From NCBI RefSeq assembly GCF_000234665.1, contig NC_018315.1:494296-558295 (forward strand): a stretch of 64,000 bases of DNA, given 5' to 3'. The notes beneath the pieces were generated by a model. The model saw only the letters and a program-made list of their open reading frames with translations, was not told where the DNA came from and did not search any database. Both the position numbers and the translations under genes were made by a program. This document shows positions 11,653-23,918 of the stretch, one piece after another. Numbering within the stretch: position 1 is the stretch's first letter; every line of letters starts with the position of its first letter. This DNA comes from Leishmania mexicana MHOM/GT/2001/U1103. Taxonomy: Eukaryota > Euglenozoa > Kinetoplastea > Trypanosomatida > Trypanosomatidae.

Positions 11653-14250
11653 GGCTCTACAGCTCTCTTTTTTCTTGCTATTTTTTCTTCGCTTGCTCCT
11701 TTTTCACGCTTAAGCTTTCGTTTCGCCTTGCTGCTCGCATGCTGTCCGCCACGCAATGCTGCGTCCCCATCGTGTGAATGGAGGCCGAAAGCGAAACCAA
11801 AAGCCGGAATGGATCATACTCCATATGCTATCGCCGTTATTCCGTCATCACTTGTTCCCGCGCCTTGCGTTATTATGATGATTGTAATTTTGTTTGTGCT
11901 TGCCGGTGCCGGCGAATGCTCTACGCTTTTTTCCCCTGTTGCCTTTCTCGTGCTGCCCGTTCATGGATCGGACATATTCTCTCGCCGAGTCGCACACGTC
12001 TGTTACTCGGGCCGCCGCTCTCTGCGCCCCTACTCGTATCATACATAGGCGACTGCGGGCAGGCTGGACTTCTTTTTTTGTGTTTACGCGAATCACGGCT
12101 TGTGTTTTACTTGCGTCTGGTAGGGTGTGCTCTGTGCTGACCTTTTGTGTTCTTGCTGATGATGTGTGCTTCCATGTGTCGGCGTGGTGGCTGAATGTGT
12201 GTGTATCTCTCGCAGGCGCGTCAACTGTCGCTTCAAAACCTTTTTCCGGAAGTTTTACGTGTCTATGCGCTTCTCTTTCTCGTCCCGAGCTCGTTGTCGG
12301 GGCGTGCAGGAGTTGTGACCCTCGTGCCTCAGGGGGTATGTGATTGCTTGCATGTGCACATGGGCGTGTTGCGACAGCATTCTCGCTTCACGCACGGGCA
12401 TGACTCTGGGGTAGGCGGTGGAGGAAGGGCGTTGTTGCACCCTTCGCGCTGCTTTTCTTTTTTTGCACAGTCATGCCGGCGGTGGGCACCGCAGAAGTGG
12501 GGCGCTACCACTTCTTCGGCTGCGTCTAGTGGCGGATCATTCTTCTTTCCACTCGTACCGTGTTCAAAGAACTGCCTTCTTCGATTGCGGCCACTTCCTC
12601 CCCTCCTCTCCCCCGTCCCCCCGGGCCACTCACCGCTCAGATGCAAGCATGCACCACGACACGCCGTGATGTAGGAGTGGCGCACGTTAATCCTCCGCTT
12701 TTGCCGTCTGTGTGCATGCTTGCGCTTCCTGTACTTATTTCTTTGTTGGTTTACTCGTCTCATGTGACTTCCATGCTGCTTTCTGTGTTGTTTGTTTTCG
12801 CCTTTAGATCTCGGTTGCACGATGTGCGGGCACCGCACAACCATCATGTGATTGTGACATCCGCGTGCATCGTGGAACGTAAGCGTGCCCATTGTCTACG
12901 CTGTGGCGGTCCCTTCTCCTCTCGTGGGTTTGTGACTGGTGCGGTGTTTCGCTCTTCCGTCTTCCTTCTCATCTTGATCTGCTCCCGCGTTATCGCCTTG
13001 TGTGTCGCTTCTGGTAACGCATGTGCGTGTGTCTTTTCAGGTGCTTCGCGGTTGTGCTTCCTGTTGTGGTTCGCTGCCCACCCGTCCTTCGTCTTTCTCC
13101 GCGTCCCTGTGCAATACCGCACGCGCGTGCGCGTGTGTGGCGGTGCCGCAATTTCGCTTTATTTTTTCTTCTGAAGTTTAGTCCCTCCTGCTACGAGACG
13201 CGCGTGGCAGCGGGGAATCTATGCAGGGTTCCCCTCAGCATGCTCGTATATCTTTGTCTCGGAGGTGTGGCACGTGGTTGTTGTAGCGATCAACAGGGGT
13301 TGCTTATCACTTGCCTCTCTCTAGGCAGCTGCCCCTTCCCCCACCCTCTCCACAGCTTCCTCTCGTCTTATCTCCTGACAGTCCACTGGCATGGCAGTTT
13401 TGTGCGCTGCGGAGTTAATTGAAAACAAACATCATTAGTGGAACCAAAGCGTGGGGGTGATCTGCGCGACATACCAGATACGGTGAGTGTGTGTGGTGTG
13501 GTGGTCAGCCATCCGCAGCTGATGCCGCCCGAGCTCATGTGTAGGGGCGAGGGAGGTGGTGCGGTGTGCTTCTCGTCACTTTCTCCTCCCTCCCACGTCG
13601 TCTCTCTCCTCTTTGACCACTTTCTCGGCTGTTTTCGCGCGGAGGCTTGCTCCTCAAACGGACTCTGCCGGGATGCACCGCTGTGCGTCTGTCTCGCCGT
13701 CCCCCAACCCCTTTCTCCATCCCGCCACTATCCATGGCCATACTGATTCTCTCCCGCGTTTTCTATTCTCAACATTTTTTTCTCGTCTCTCGTCATTCCT
13801 TCGCGACTTCCTTGCAAGGCACATGTTTCACCTGGGACGTCGCCGTCACCCTGAACTGTCGCTGCTTGTTATCTTGTTGTTGGCTCTCTCTTGTCTCTGT
13901 CTTGTAGAGCGTCGACCATTATCCGAAGCATACGCCCGGGATTCCCTGTCCCGCCGTCGCTTCAATCAGCGAGAAAGTCGACGACTGCGCAGAAGGGAGC
14001 GGCGGCAGCTCACTGTGTCGCGTGCGTGCGTGTAGTCACCTTAGGCATGCGAGGCGCATCTTGCCACCACCGCCCCGACCGTTAGCCACGCACAAACGTT
14101 CCAGAGCCCTCATTGCCGTGATTTCTGTTGGCTGGTCTCACCGCCTTCGGTATTTTTCTTTTTCACTCTTCTTGCCGGCTATCAATACACTCCGGTGTTG
14201 CCGTGGCTCTTGTTTGTGTCCCGTCCAGCGCGTCAGCCGCACCACCACTT

Positions 14251-14274
14251 CCTCCTCGCTCCCTCCCTCTGCAG
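14251..14274 (+). promoter_or_regulatory. Candidate spliced-leader acceptor for the ABCA gene at 14382
   Basis: A pyrimidine-rich tract (cctcctcgctccctccctct) is followed directly by gcag, with the AG at 14273-14274. Used as trans-splice acceptor it would give a 5' UTR of about 107 bases before the ATG at 14382. A second AG at 14363-14364 is an alternative. Confidence 0.5.
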
Positions 14275-14381
14275 AAGTCCCGAGTGCGCTGATCACAGCT
14301 CGCAGGGGGCACACATACTTTGGCTCATCACTTCTCCTCTCATTCGCTTCATCTTGTGTTCAAGCGCACCGAACACCGATA

Positions 14382-17300
14382 ATGGCTCGCACATCGTGGA
14401 GCTCGAGCTCTACCGGCTCCGCCAGTTCTGGCAGCGATGACAGCTACTGCCGCAGTGAGGCAGCCAAGGGAGGCAGTTTCATGGATCAGCTGCTGGCGAT
14501 CCTCTACCGCACGCTCCGTCAGACGCTGCGCACCAAGGCGATTTTGTTCATGGAGATCGTTCTGCCACTGATGTTCATCGTCATCACGCTCATTTTGTGG
14601 CTCGTGTGGTTGCCTTTCCAAGGCCGTTCGAAGCAGTTCATCGACTACACGCCCTATGCGTCCTCTGCGGCCACGCTGCACAAACAGCTCACTTGCTTCA
14701 ACAGCTCGAATGGCGAGCCGATTCCTGGGCTGTGTGACTGCGACTGGATTTCTATACTCAGCAACTACAGCGTCTTGTGCGCCGGCGACTACGACACGAT
14801 CCCGTACAAGAACCTCTGTTATGTCGACCTCCCCTTTGACTTCAGCGACTTCAAAGTCAACGGCTACGCAGTTGGGAACATTACGGGGGCCAACAAGCTG
14901 GTGCAGGTGTGGATCAACTCGTATAACACGAGCCTGTTTGTGATCCCAACGCTGGATGAGGTGATCCTCTTCCACTGGCTGGCTCGGATTAGCAGGCCAA
15001 AAACGAAGGGCGATGCCAGCCTCCTCTCCGCTGGCATCGCGGCTGGTTTGATGCCCAACTCGAAGCAGTCTTCTGTTTTGTGCTCCGGTGTCCTGTACTT
15101 CGTCGGCAGTGCAGCGCAGGTGGACCCGCTGCTCGACTACTTCCGAAAGGAGTCGGTGCTCTTCGACAAGGTGTACGGCGGCACCTACGCAACCGTGGCA
15201 GAGGCGGAGGCCAAGGTACGCGCTACGGAATGGAATTGGGCCATCATCGAACTGAACGGCTTCGATGCGAGCACGTTTGATGTGAGCATCCGCATGAACT
15301 CGACCGCGCTGCCGACGTTTGCCCTTCCGTACGACAAGAGCTATGGCGGCGGCTTCTACAACAGTCGCGCCGACCTCTACGCCGTCGCCGGGTTTCTGTC
15401 GATTCAGCAGATCATCTCGGAATACTACCTGAAGCTGGTAGTCGGGAGCGCCGCCACTGGCACAGATTTACCGCTGGACCACTACATGGCTGTCGCTGGT
15501 TATGCCAGTTTCATCACGCAGCCTCTCCTCACCACTGCCAATATCTTGCTGCCGCTCATCTTCGTCATGGCGTACCTCTACCCCGTCTCCCAGTTCACAA
15601 AGCGTATTGTGCTGGAGAAGGAGCTGCGGATCCGCGAGGCGATGCAGATCATGGGGCTCGGCAACGCCCCGATCTACATTTCGTGGTACCTCACCTTCTT
15701 CTTGCCGAACTTCTTTGTCACGATTGTCACCCTGGTCGTGATTCGTATGACGTACATCACAATCACGAACATACTCATCCTGTTCCTGGTGTACTACATC
15801 TACCTCGTCACCTGCGTACCGCTGGCCGGCTTTTACTCTGCCTTCTTCAGTAAGGCTCGCCTCGCCTCTTTGCTGACGCCGCTCATCTACTTCGTGTTCG
15901 CCATGCCCGCCTTCGCGATCCAGAGCGCCAATACGGCAATCATAACTGCCTTTTGCATCTTCCCGCCCACCGCCTACGCCGTCACGATGCTCGGCATTAT
16001 TGATCACGAGATAGCCGGCGGCTTTGCGGGAGCCAGTTGGCACGACGTCCTCGACACGCCGCCGGTGTATCTGGCCATCATGATGATGGGCGTGGACTTT
16101 GTCTTCTTCAATCTGCTTATGCTGTACCTCGACAACGTTATGCCGAAAGACTGGGGTACGCGCAAGCACCCGCTCTTCTTCATCATTGACCCCGTTATGT
16201 GGTGCTTCAACTCTAAGCACAAGCGCCTCGAAGGCGGCGCGGACGGGCGCGCGGAGAACGGCGTGTTTGAGGACGTCGACGGTGACGACGACGCGGTGGT
16301 GTTGGACGGGCTGCGCAAGGAGTACTCGCGCGGCGGCAAGACGTTCGTTGCGGTGAACAACCTGTACTGGGGGATGCGCGAGGGCGAGATCTCTGTGCTG
16401 CTGGGGCACAACGGCGCCGGCAAGACGACGGTGCTGAACATGATGACGGGGATGGTGGAGCCGGACGCGGGCGACTGCTACGTCTACGGCTACTCTGTCC
16501 GAAACGAGCTAGAGAGGGTGCGGCAGCAGATCGGGTACTGCCCGCAGCACAACATCCTGTGGGGCGAGCTGACGTGCCGCGACCACCTCGAGTTCTTTGG
16601 GCGGATCAAGGGGCTGCGCGGGTGGGAGCTGGAGAATGCGGTTTGCCGGATGTTGCACGAGACGGACCTGCTGGAGAAGATGGACCAGCCCGCGAAGAGC
16701 CTGTCGGGTGGTCAGAGGCGCAAGCTGTCGGTCTCCATCGCCTTTGTGACTTGCAGTCGCCTCATCTTCCTGGACGAGCCCACGGCTGGCATGGATGTGG
16801 GTGCGCGCCGATACACGTGGGAGCTGCTGCGACGCATGTCCGCTCATCACACCATTTTCCTGACGACGCACTACATGGACGAGGCGGATCTGCTGGGACA
16901 CAAGATCGGGATCATGAGCCAGGGGCGGTTGAAGTGCTCTGGCAGCAACATGCTCCTGAAGAGTCGCCTCGGGTTCGGGTACAGCATTACGATGTCCCTC
17001 TGTGACGGCGCTTCCGTGAAGGTAATCTCGACGCTGGTGCAGTCATCGGTGGACGGTGCCCAGGAGGTTGGGGTGAACGGGTGTGAGGTGATGTACCGAC
17101 TGCCCAACGAGTGTGTCCAACAGTTTCCGGAGTTCCTGGATCGACTGGAGGTGGTGAAAGACGAGCTCGGCGTTCGCGGCTACTCGCTGTCGGCGACGAC
17201 GCTAGAAGAGATATTTCTTCGTGTGTCCAACGAGGACATCGAGCGGGAGCGCGAAGAAGATCCTCTTATGCAGCTGGACCAAGATAGTATCGCTGCGCAG

Positions 17301-19736
17301 GAGAGTTGCATATGGAGCTGTGAGATAGTGGAGGGGCGCAAGGCGATGCTGTGGTCGCAGTTCAAGGCGATGATGGCGAAGCGCATGTGGAATGGCACGC
17401 GAGACCGCAAGATGCAGTTTTTCCAGGTGGTATGCCCGGTGATTTGCATCCTTATTGCCATGCTGCTCTCGCTCATCTCCCTCAACGGCCCCGACTCCAT
17501 AACGCTGAACAAGGAAATCTACCCCGGCGAGGTTCTGATGGAGATGAACGGGTGCGATGAGCTTCTCGGCCCCAACGCATCCTTCGACAACTTCACTGTG
17601 CGGCACCAAAAATACATGAATGCGCTGAACTTGTCCATCTACATGGTCGACACGTTTCTCTCTCAGCCGACGTTGCGCGTCGAGGGGCTCGTGTGCCGAG
17701 ATCTGGCCTGGGCAAACGCAGTGAAGGCACCGAACAACGTGATCCATATACTGAACTCGTCCACCTATCACCAGGCACCCATCTCCCTGAACTCCATCTA
17801 CCAGGGGCTCTACAGGAAGTATACGGGCAAAGATGCGCGCTTTAAGCTGGTGGCTGGAACGATACCGCGCACCAAGAGAGAGAAGGTGACGCAGGACGCG
17901 CTTAAGACGATCCTCATGGGCGCGATTATCATGATCCCGTTCACGTTCCTGCCGTCAAACGTGGTGGCGTGGGTGGTGAAGGAGCGCGAGTGCAAGGCGC
18001 GGCATCTGCAGAACGTCTCGGGGCTGAACTTTTACATCTACTGGCTCACGAATTTTCTCTTCGACACGGTTGCCTACATGATGACGCTCAGTTTGGTGCT
18101 GCTCATCTTCCTAATGTTCAACCGCGAGGAGTACGTGGCCAAGGACCGTATCGGCGCCGTGTTCGTCCTCTTCTTCATCTACGGTCTCTCGAGCACTACC
18201 ACGGGGTACGTGTGCAGCTTCTTCTTCGACGAGCACTCCAACGCGCAGATGATCGTGATGGCCGTCAGCTTTGTCTCCGGGTTTCTTCTCGTCATGATCG
18301 TGTACATCATGTCTCTGCTCTCACAGACCATGGTGGCGGCTGACATTCTGAAGTGGATCACTCGCATTGTGCCGAGCTTTGCCATTGGCGAGGGTATCAT
18401 CAATTTGGCGATGCTGACGCAGCGGCAGGCGATCGTAGGTGACGTGACGGCGTGGTCAATGGACACGATCGGGTGGGCGTGCGTGTACATGTCAGTCGAG
18501 TTCCCGTTGTTTTTCGCGATCACCCTCTGGATCGACCACCCGCGGCGGCGCATGTGGGGGCAGCGCAATAACTACGACGTCGACGCCGCTCCGCAGACGG
18601 TGTCGGAAGAGGACTCCGACGTTGAGAAGACGCGTGAGAAAGTGTATGAAGAGGAGGCTGAAGGGGTCAACGACGACATGGTGCGCGTGGTGGACCTGCG
18701 CAAGGTGTACCCCAACGGCAAGGTGGCAGTGCGCAACGTCACCTTCTTCGTGACCCCCGGCGAGGTGTTCGGCTTCCTCGGCACGAATGGCGCTGGTAAG
18801 ACGACAACGATTTCGATGCTTTGCCAGGAGTTCATTCCCACAAGCGGCAACGTCTATGTGTGCGGGTACGACATCGTGACGGAGAGCGAGCAGGCGCTAC
18901 AGTGCATCGGGTACTGCCCGCAGTTCGACGCGACGCTGGACCTGTTGACGGTGGAAGAGCACCTGGAGCTGTACGCGGGCATCCGCGGCATCCTCTACGA
19001 GCAGCGTGACGTTGTCATTGACGCCTTGCTGCGCATGTGCGAACTCTCTACGTATCGCTATACCCTGTCCTCGGAGCTGTCCGGCGGCAATCGGCGCAAG
19101 CTGTCTGTGGCCATATCCCTCATTGGAGGGCCGCGCGTGGTCTTCCTGGACGAGCCGTCTGCCGGCATGGACCCTGTGGCGCGGCGCGGACTCTGGAACG
19201 CGATCCAGAAGGTTTCTCAGAACAGCTCCGTTGTGCTGACGACGCACCACCTGGAGGAGGTGGAGGCGCTTGCGCATCGCGTGGCGATCATGGTGGACGG
19301 CACCCTGCGCTGCATCGGCGACAAGACTCACCTGAAGAACAAGTTCGGCACCGGCTTTGAAATGAGCATTCGTGTGCGTGCAGACGACGACATGGCGAAT
19401 GTGCACAGGTGGGTGAAGACACGGTTCCCCGAGGCGACGATGAACGAGTTCAAGGGGCAACGATTTGTCTACACGTTGCCGGCGAACGTTGCCCTCTCGG
19501 ATGTCTTTCGTCTCTTGCAACAGGAAAAGGAGATGCTGCACATCACAGACTACACCGTGTCGCAAACCTCAATCGAGCAGGTCTTCTTGAAGATCAGCGG
19601 AGAACTGGAGGAGGCAACCGCTTTTCGGTACACGCTTGAGGACACCCTCGCGCTGTCAAGTAAGAAGAGCGCCTTGACGGATGCCGCGAGTTTAGACCCG
19701 GTAACTCGCAACTTGTCTCTCGGCAGGTTGAGATAG
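14382..19736 (+). CDS. ABCA-family ABC transporter, complete
   Basis: Complete 1784-residue ABCA transporter. The start at 14382 (MARTSWSSSS...) is the first ATG after a good splice acceptor and gives a short Ser-rich cytosolic N-terminus. TM1 is at about 55-77, followed by an extracellular loop to about 380. The membrane block at 385-640 contains the cytosolic motif TKRIVLEKELRIREAMQIMG. NBD1 has Walker A GHNGAGKTT (675-683), LSGGQ (774), LIFLDEP (794) and H-loop His830. TMD2 runs about 993-1386 with its large loop between about 1030 and 1178. NBD2 has Walker A GTNGAGKTT (1467), a slightly altered signature LSGGN (1566), Walker B (1586) and H-loop His1622. Both ATP sites therefore look competent. 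Several segments are nearly identical at DNA level to the paralogues at 1 and 28431 (gene conversion). Likely a lipid transporter of plasma membrane or vesicles; substrate unknown. Confidence 0.97.
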   Translation: MARTSWSSSSTGSASSGSDDSYCRSEAAKGGSFMDQLLAILYRTLRQTLRTKAILFMEIVLPLMFIVITLILWLVWLPFQGRSKQFIDYTPYASSAATLHKQLTCFNSSNGEPIPGLCDCDWISILSNYSVLCAGDYDTIPYKNLCYVDLPFDFSDFKVNGYAVGNITGANKLVQVWINSYNTSLFVIPTLDEVILFHWLARISRPKTKGDASLLSAGIAAGLMPNSKQSSVLCSGVLYFVGSAAQVDPLLDYFRKESVLFDKVYGGTYATVAEAEAKVRATEWNWAIIELNGFDASTFDVSIRMNSTALPTFALPYDKSYGGGFYNSRADLYAVAGFLSIQQIISEYYLKLVVGSAATGTDLPLDHYMAVAGYASFITQPLLTTANILLPLIFVMAYLYPVSQFTKRIVLEKELRIREAMQIMGLGNAPIYISWYLTFFLPNFFVTIVTLVVIRMTYITITNILILFLVYYIYLVTCVPLAGFYSAFFSKARLASLLTPLIYFVFAMPAFAIQSANTAIITAFCIFPPTAYAVTMLGIIDHEIAGGFAGASWHDVLDTPPVYLAIMMMGVDFVFFNLLMLYLDNVMPKDWGTRKHPLFFIIDPVMWCFNSKHKRLEGGADGRAENGVFEDVDGDDDAVVLDGLRKEYSRGGKTFVAVNNLYWGMREGEISVLLGHNGAGKTTVLNMMTGMVEPDAGDCYVYGYSVRNELERVRQQIGYCPQHNILWGELTCRDHLEFFGRIKGLRGWELENAVCRMLHETDLLEKMDQPAKSLSGGQRRKLSVSIAFVTCSRLIFLDEPTAGMDVGARRYTWELLRRMSAHHTIFLTTHYMDEADLLGHKIGIMSQGRLKCSGSNMLLKSRLGFGYSITMSLCDGASVKVISTLVQSSVDGAQEVGVNGCEVMYRLPNECVQQFPEFLDRLEVVKDELGVRGYSLSATTLEEIFLRVSNEDIEREREEDPLMQLDQDSIAAQESCIWSCEIVEGRKAMLWSQFKAMMAKRMWNGTRDRKMQFFQVVCPVICILIAMLLSLISLNGPDSITLNKEIYPGEVLMEMNGCDELLGPNASFDNFTVRHQKYMNALNLSIYMVDTFLSQPTLRVEGLVCRDLAWANAVKAPNNVIHILNSSTYHQAPISLNSIYQGLYRKYTGKDARFKLVAGTIPRTKREKVTQDALKTILMGAIIMIPFTFLPSNVVAWVVKERECKARHLQNVSGLNFYIYWLTNFLFDTVAYMMTLSLVLLIFLMFNREEYVAKDRIGAVFVLFFIYGLSSTTTGYVCSFFFDEHSNAQMIVMAVSFVSGFLLVMIVYIMSLLSQTMVAADILKWITRIVPSFAIGEGIINLAMLTQRQAIVGDVTAWSMDTIGWACVYMSVEFPLFFAITLWIDHPRRRMWGQRNNYDVDAAPQTVSEEDSDVEKTREKVYEEEAEGVNDDMVRVVDLRKVYPNGKVAVRNVTFFVTPGEVFGFLGTNGAGKTTTISMLCQEFIPTSGNVYVCGYDIVTESEQALQCIGYCPQFDATLDLLTVEEHLELYAGIRGILYEQRDVVIDALLRMCELSTYRYTLSSELSGGNRRKLSVAISLIGGPRVVFLDEPSAGMDPVARRGLWNAIQKVSQNSSVVLTTHHLEEVEALAHRVAIMVDGTLRCIGDKTHLKNKFGTGFEMSIRVRADDDMANVHRWVKTRFPEATMNEFKGQRFVYTLPANVALSDVFRLLQQEKEMLHITDYTVSQTSIEQVFLKISGELEEATAFRYTLEDTLALSSKKSALTDAASLDPVTRNLSLGRLR

Positions 19737-22700
19737 ACCATTCGGTGTTGCGTGACGGCGGCGGGGATCATGGACGGCGAGAGTAGAGGAAAATAAGGCG
19801 CGTCCGCGAAAGCGGGTCGTCTTCAGTTGGTGTATGCCCGACGCTTTCCAGCATGAGGGTGCCCGCGCCCCCCTCCTCTCTTTCGCCTGGAACTGATTGT
19901 TGCGTTGTAGGACACATCGCCTGCTGTGTGTCGTTTATAGATGACTCTGGCGGGGGTGCGCTTACTACATTTGTGTCCCCGATGTGCCCGAAAGGAGAGA
20001 AGGCAGGTGCCCCCTGTTTGCCAGCCTGCATGATGCTTCGATTTCTGCCCACCACCCCTCCACTTCGCGTTGCTCTTGTCGCTTCGTCTGGGATGAAGTG
20101 CATTGGAACGTTGCGTTGGCATGTGCATACTCGTTTTTTTAAATTCTTTCGTTCCTCTCTCCCGTTGTGAGGCTGTGCCTCCGCATCACGGTGATCGCTG
20201 TGTGTGTGGGGGGGGGGCGGAGGGGGCTCTTCCGTTTCTCTTGCGCGTGAGCGTATGTGTGTATGTGTTTCATTTCGTCGTTCACTTCTTCATATTTTCT
20301 TGTGAGTAGCGGATCAACGCTACGGTGTGCGTGTGGTTCCCATGTCGCTGCTTTGGTGGACCACCTCACATCGGCCGTGCCTCTACTTGCACATGTGCAA
20401 TTCCGTGTGGTGTACTCGCCTTGTCATCTTTTTTTTTTACTCTCTTGTCCTCCCCCTCGCGCTTCACCATCGACTGCCCATCACACATTCTGTCTCCCGC
20501 AGACTCAGTCTTTTTCGAAGGGCAGGCACGTGCGACTCACGCATCATGTCACGCGGTGATGGAGCCTCATGTCACCACATACACACGTATTCACGTCTTT
20601 GCTTACGCGCGCCGTTGAGGTGCACCTTCCTTTTATGCTCTCCTACCCACCCTTTGCTTGTCTTTTGTACTGATCTTGTACGGGTGTTTTCTGTGAGGGG
20701 TACCGCTAGCGGCGGTCACGGCCCAGACGATCGCTCTCCTCTCAGGTGATTGCCATTGATTTCTCGGTTGCGCTTTCGCCTGTCATGCCGCCTCCAGCCG
20801 CATCCCTCACTACCATGGATGCACTTCCGCATACAAATCGCATTTTGTTTTTTCCCTTTTCTTTGCGTTTTACTCATCGCTGTCTGTCTTACTTTTGTGT
20901 GTGTTATGTTTTATCTTCTCCTCTTTCCTCTTTTCTCTCCGACCGCGTCTAACTCCCGTGTCGGGTGTTTCCCTCACCACTTTGTTGTGGAGAAGGCGAG
21001 GGGATGTCGGCACACACCTCAGCGACGCCCAGGGACGGTCAAACCACCACCACCGTCGGTGTGCACTGATGTGTAGAGGAGGATTATGTGTGTATCCGTG
21101 TCTTCGTACGTCTTCACGCGGGCGCGTACGTGCTCGCCCCCTTTTTTTGCCGTGCTTGGCATAAACCAACCTGTCACAGTGCTGCCCTCCCCTCCACCAT
21201 GTAATCCTTCGTCACAGCGCACAGTGTGGCTGAGTCTCTCCTCGTGACCTACCCCTTCTTGCTGTCTTTTCTTGTGTCTCTGCACCGTCGTCAGAGCTCT
21301 GCCTCTTTGTCCTTTCCCTCCTCGCTTTCTCTCTTGCTGTTGTATTCGCCTTTTCTTTACGCCTTCGCCCCCCCCCCGTTGTGTGCGCATGCTGTGCCTC
21401 CCGTGGTTGTGCGTTGCAATTTGTGATTTCTATAGGCTTGTCGACGGTGCGAGTGCACTCACCGAGTCTGCGGCACCTCGAGTCATCCCTGATAGAGAGG
21501 GAGCACCAGACTCAGGAGGCTGAGGAACGTGTCGGTGAGCTTGGTAAAGGGAAGTCAGCACCGCTGCCCGTCTCTCCTCCATTTCTCTTGCCAACATGTG
21601 AACAGCTCGCCAATGTTACTATTCTCCTCTGCTTTCTTCTGGATCAGGGCCACGCCTTCTATGCTCCTTGCCTTCTGATCTATTCTTTTTCTCCGTCGCC
21701 TTGCGTGCGCACATTCACAGATATCAATGCGTACACCCACGGACGACCGTAAATGAGCACAGAGAGAGGGAGACAGACCAACAGGCAGACAGAGACAGAG
21801 GGAGTGTGAGAAGCGGTCACACCGACCGGGTACGACTCTGAGTGTGTGCGCATGCGCAGTCTTTTTTAAATCACGCCTGCTGAAAACGGCAGCGGCGGAG
21901 GAGAGGTCTCTCACCGCTCGCCGTCGCCATCCCTTCTGCCAACCCGCGCACACAGACGTGGTAGGGCACTAGAGCTTCCGCACGAGTAGGATCGGGTCGT
22001 GGATGCTGCTGACGCGTTGTTGCTCTACCTGCTTTGTCGTGACCCAGCATTGCCCCCCCCCTCTCTTGGTTTATACATGCCTACGACTCCTCTCTCATGT
22101 GTAGAGCCGACCGCACGTGACAGTCCCCTTGGCGTACTACTCTTCCTCCTCCTCTTGTGCGCATTCGTGCGATCGGCTTTCTTCTGTTGTTCAGCGCTTG
22201 TCGATTTTTTTTGTTTCTTGCAGTTTGTGTGTACAATTTTGTCGTGTTGTTGGCCGCTCGGACTCTATGGGTATTGCTGCTGTGGTGGTTGGTCCGGCGT
22301 CTCTCTCTGTCTCCGTCATCTTTGCCTGCTCCACGTCGCGGACCCTTCCGAGTCGCCGTCTCGCCGCTCTCCTGCTGTCTGCTGCTCAGATATCTTGGCA
22401 TCTGTAGTCTTGCTTGGCTTTCACGCGTGTGTGCTCGCTTACAACTGCGCAGCAACACTAGCGGACAGTGGCCTTCGCCAATCTTGTCTTTGGGTGCCGG
22501 GGGACAAATAGCTGACGTCCCCAGCTAGCTCCCTGCGGCTATCTGCGAGGGACCGGTTCAGGGGTATTCGTGGGCTCTGGAGACGCGCTCGAAAAAAAGA
22601 GAATGGCTTGTCATTGACCAACACCAGGACCACGCGAAGCCAGGGGGAGGAGGGTGAGGGTGGGGGACGAGAAGAGGCGTCGTCAGCCGAGCATATTCGA

Positions 22701-23918
22701 TCGCTTGAGGGAAGACGGGGCGCATTCTCCTCAGAGCTCTGACGCCTGACGTGTTCGCACAGCGGGTGTGTGGCGCTGGGGAGGGTCTCTTTCTCACTCG
22801 TATCCGTGGAACTCCAAGCAGGTCCCGCGCTGAGGCCTAACAGGTCACGGATCCATGGAGCAAGGCCAGGGAAGGCACACAGGCCACTTCGTGAAGGAAA
22901 GCGAATGCCGTGACGTTCCCTCGACTCGCGAGTGCCAGGACAGGCCAGAACGTTCTCGGGTGTTGCTAAACAGCGCAGTTTTCTGAAGCACAGAGGGGCA
23001 GGAGGATGATAGTGGCCGCAGAGACTTTCCACGTCGTGCCCTACACGTGCTGTGTTGTCAAACAAAACTGCGAGGTAACGCTGAAGAAGTTTTCATACGC
23101 ACTTACACCGACATGTACGCAGATAAAAGGAAAATAAGGAAACGAGGCAAGGTGAAGAAACGCCCGAGAGGTACGATGTCTTGTCGCCTCCTCGTCGGTC
23201 AGTGATTACATTCTTGCAACGCCACTACTGGTGCCGTGGGCGGCAACGTTTTTCCTTTTCAGCATGTGAATTTCGAGCTACTGATGATCCTTTGCTTGCA
23301 GCTTGGGTTTTGTAGTTGCGTGGCAACCCTGCGACAGCGACATCGCCTCTCACCGTCAGCGGGTGGTCCGTCACTCATGAAGATTGCCCGGGAGCCTTAC
23401 CACGGTGTTTCTCCTCTGCCCATCTCTGTGCTTGACGGGCCATCTCCTGTGTCCCAGTCGTCCCTACTCTGCCGCCTCCCGCTGTGATTCGCTTGGAGAT
23501 TCTCTGTCCATCTGTGTTTACGAGTGTAAGGAAGGGCGGCAGAGGTGTCATTGCACTGGGGACTATGCGCTGCTCTCACCTGTTGCTGGGCGGTGACGGG
23601 TCCTCGTATTTTGGTTCCCGTATCTGCTGGTCTGCCATCGTGCACACTCCGTCCATGCTAGCATTCTGTGAAGGGTTATCCACCACGAAGGCACCCCTTT
23701 TCTTTTCTGGTCCTCTGTCTGTGCACAGGTGTGTTGCACATGAACCTCTCTGTGCGTTGTCCGCGTGAGTCCCCGCGCACACTTGCGCTCTTTGCATCTT
23801 TGTGTGTGCTCAGCTTTGATTTTGTGCTTCCTAAGGTGTTTGTGCTCCGCATTGTGTTGCGCGGGGTTTGTCTCTGAGGGCGTGCTCCAACCCGTGCTCG
23901 GTATCGACTGTTCGGGTC
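19737..23918. other. Long intergenic spacer (4.2 kb)
   Basis: Probably the 3' UTR and spacer after the ABCA gene. It is T/C-rich with G runs (20207-20216) and a purine-rich patch (about 21753-21830). A compositionally different block at about 22500-23070 carries a 208-codon minus-strand frame with no recognisable domain; it is not called as a gene. Nothing else is supported. Confidence 0.6.

Larger units (their letters stand above)
8894..14381. other. Long intergenic spacer (5.5 kb)
   Basis: No gene is supported. The DNA is T/C-rich with G runs (about 10010-10020), a GT/TA microsatellite (about 10782-10800), a (CA)n tract at 11615 and several purine-rich patches. Open frames of 150-220 codons on both strands lack domains and biased codon use. 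It must contain the 5' leader of the ABCA gene at 14382. The length is well above the usual 1-2 kb spacing elsewhere in this window, suggesting decayed sequence. Confidence 0.65.

Noticed and set aside
15468..16409. 313-codon minus-strand frame (and its relative at 29997-30476)
   Set aside because: Antisense shadow of ABCA TMD1/NBD1. The same frame recurs opposite every paralogue because the sense strand is conserved.
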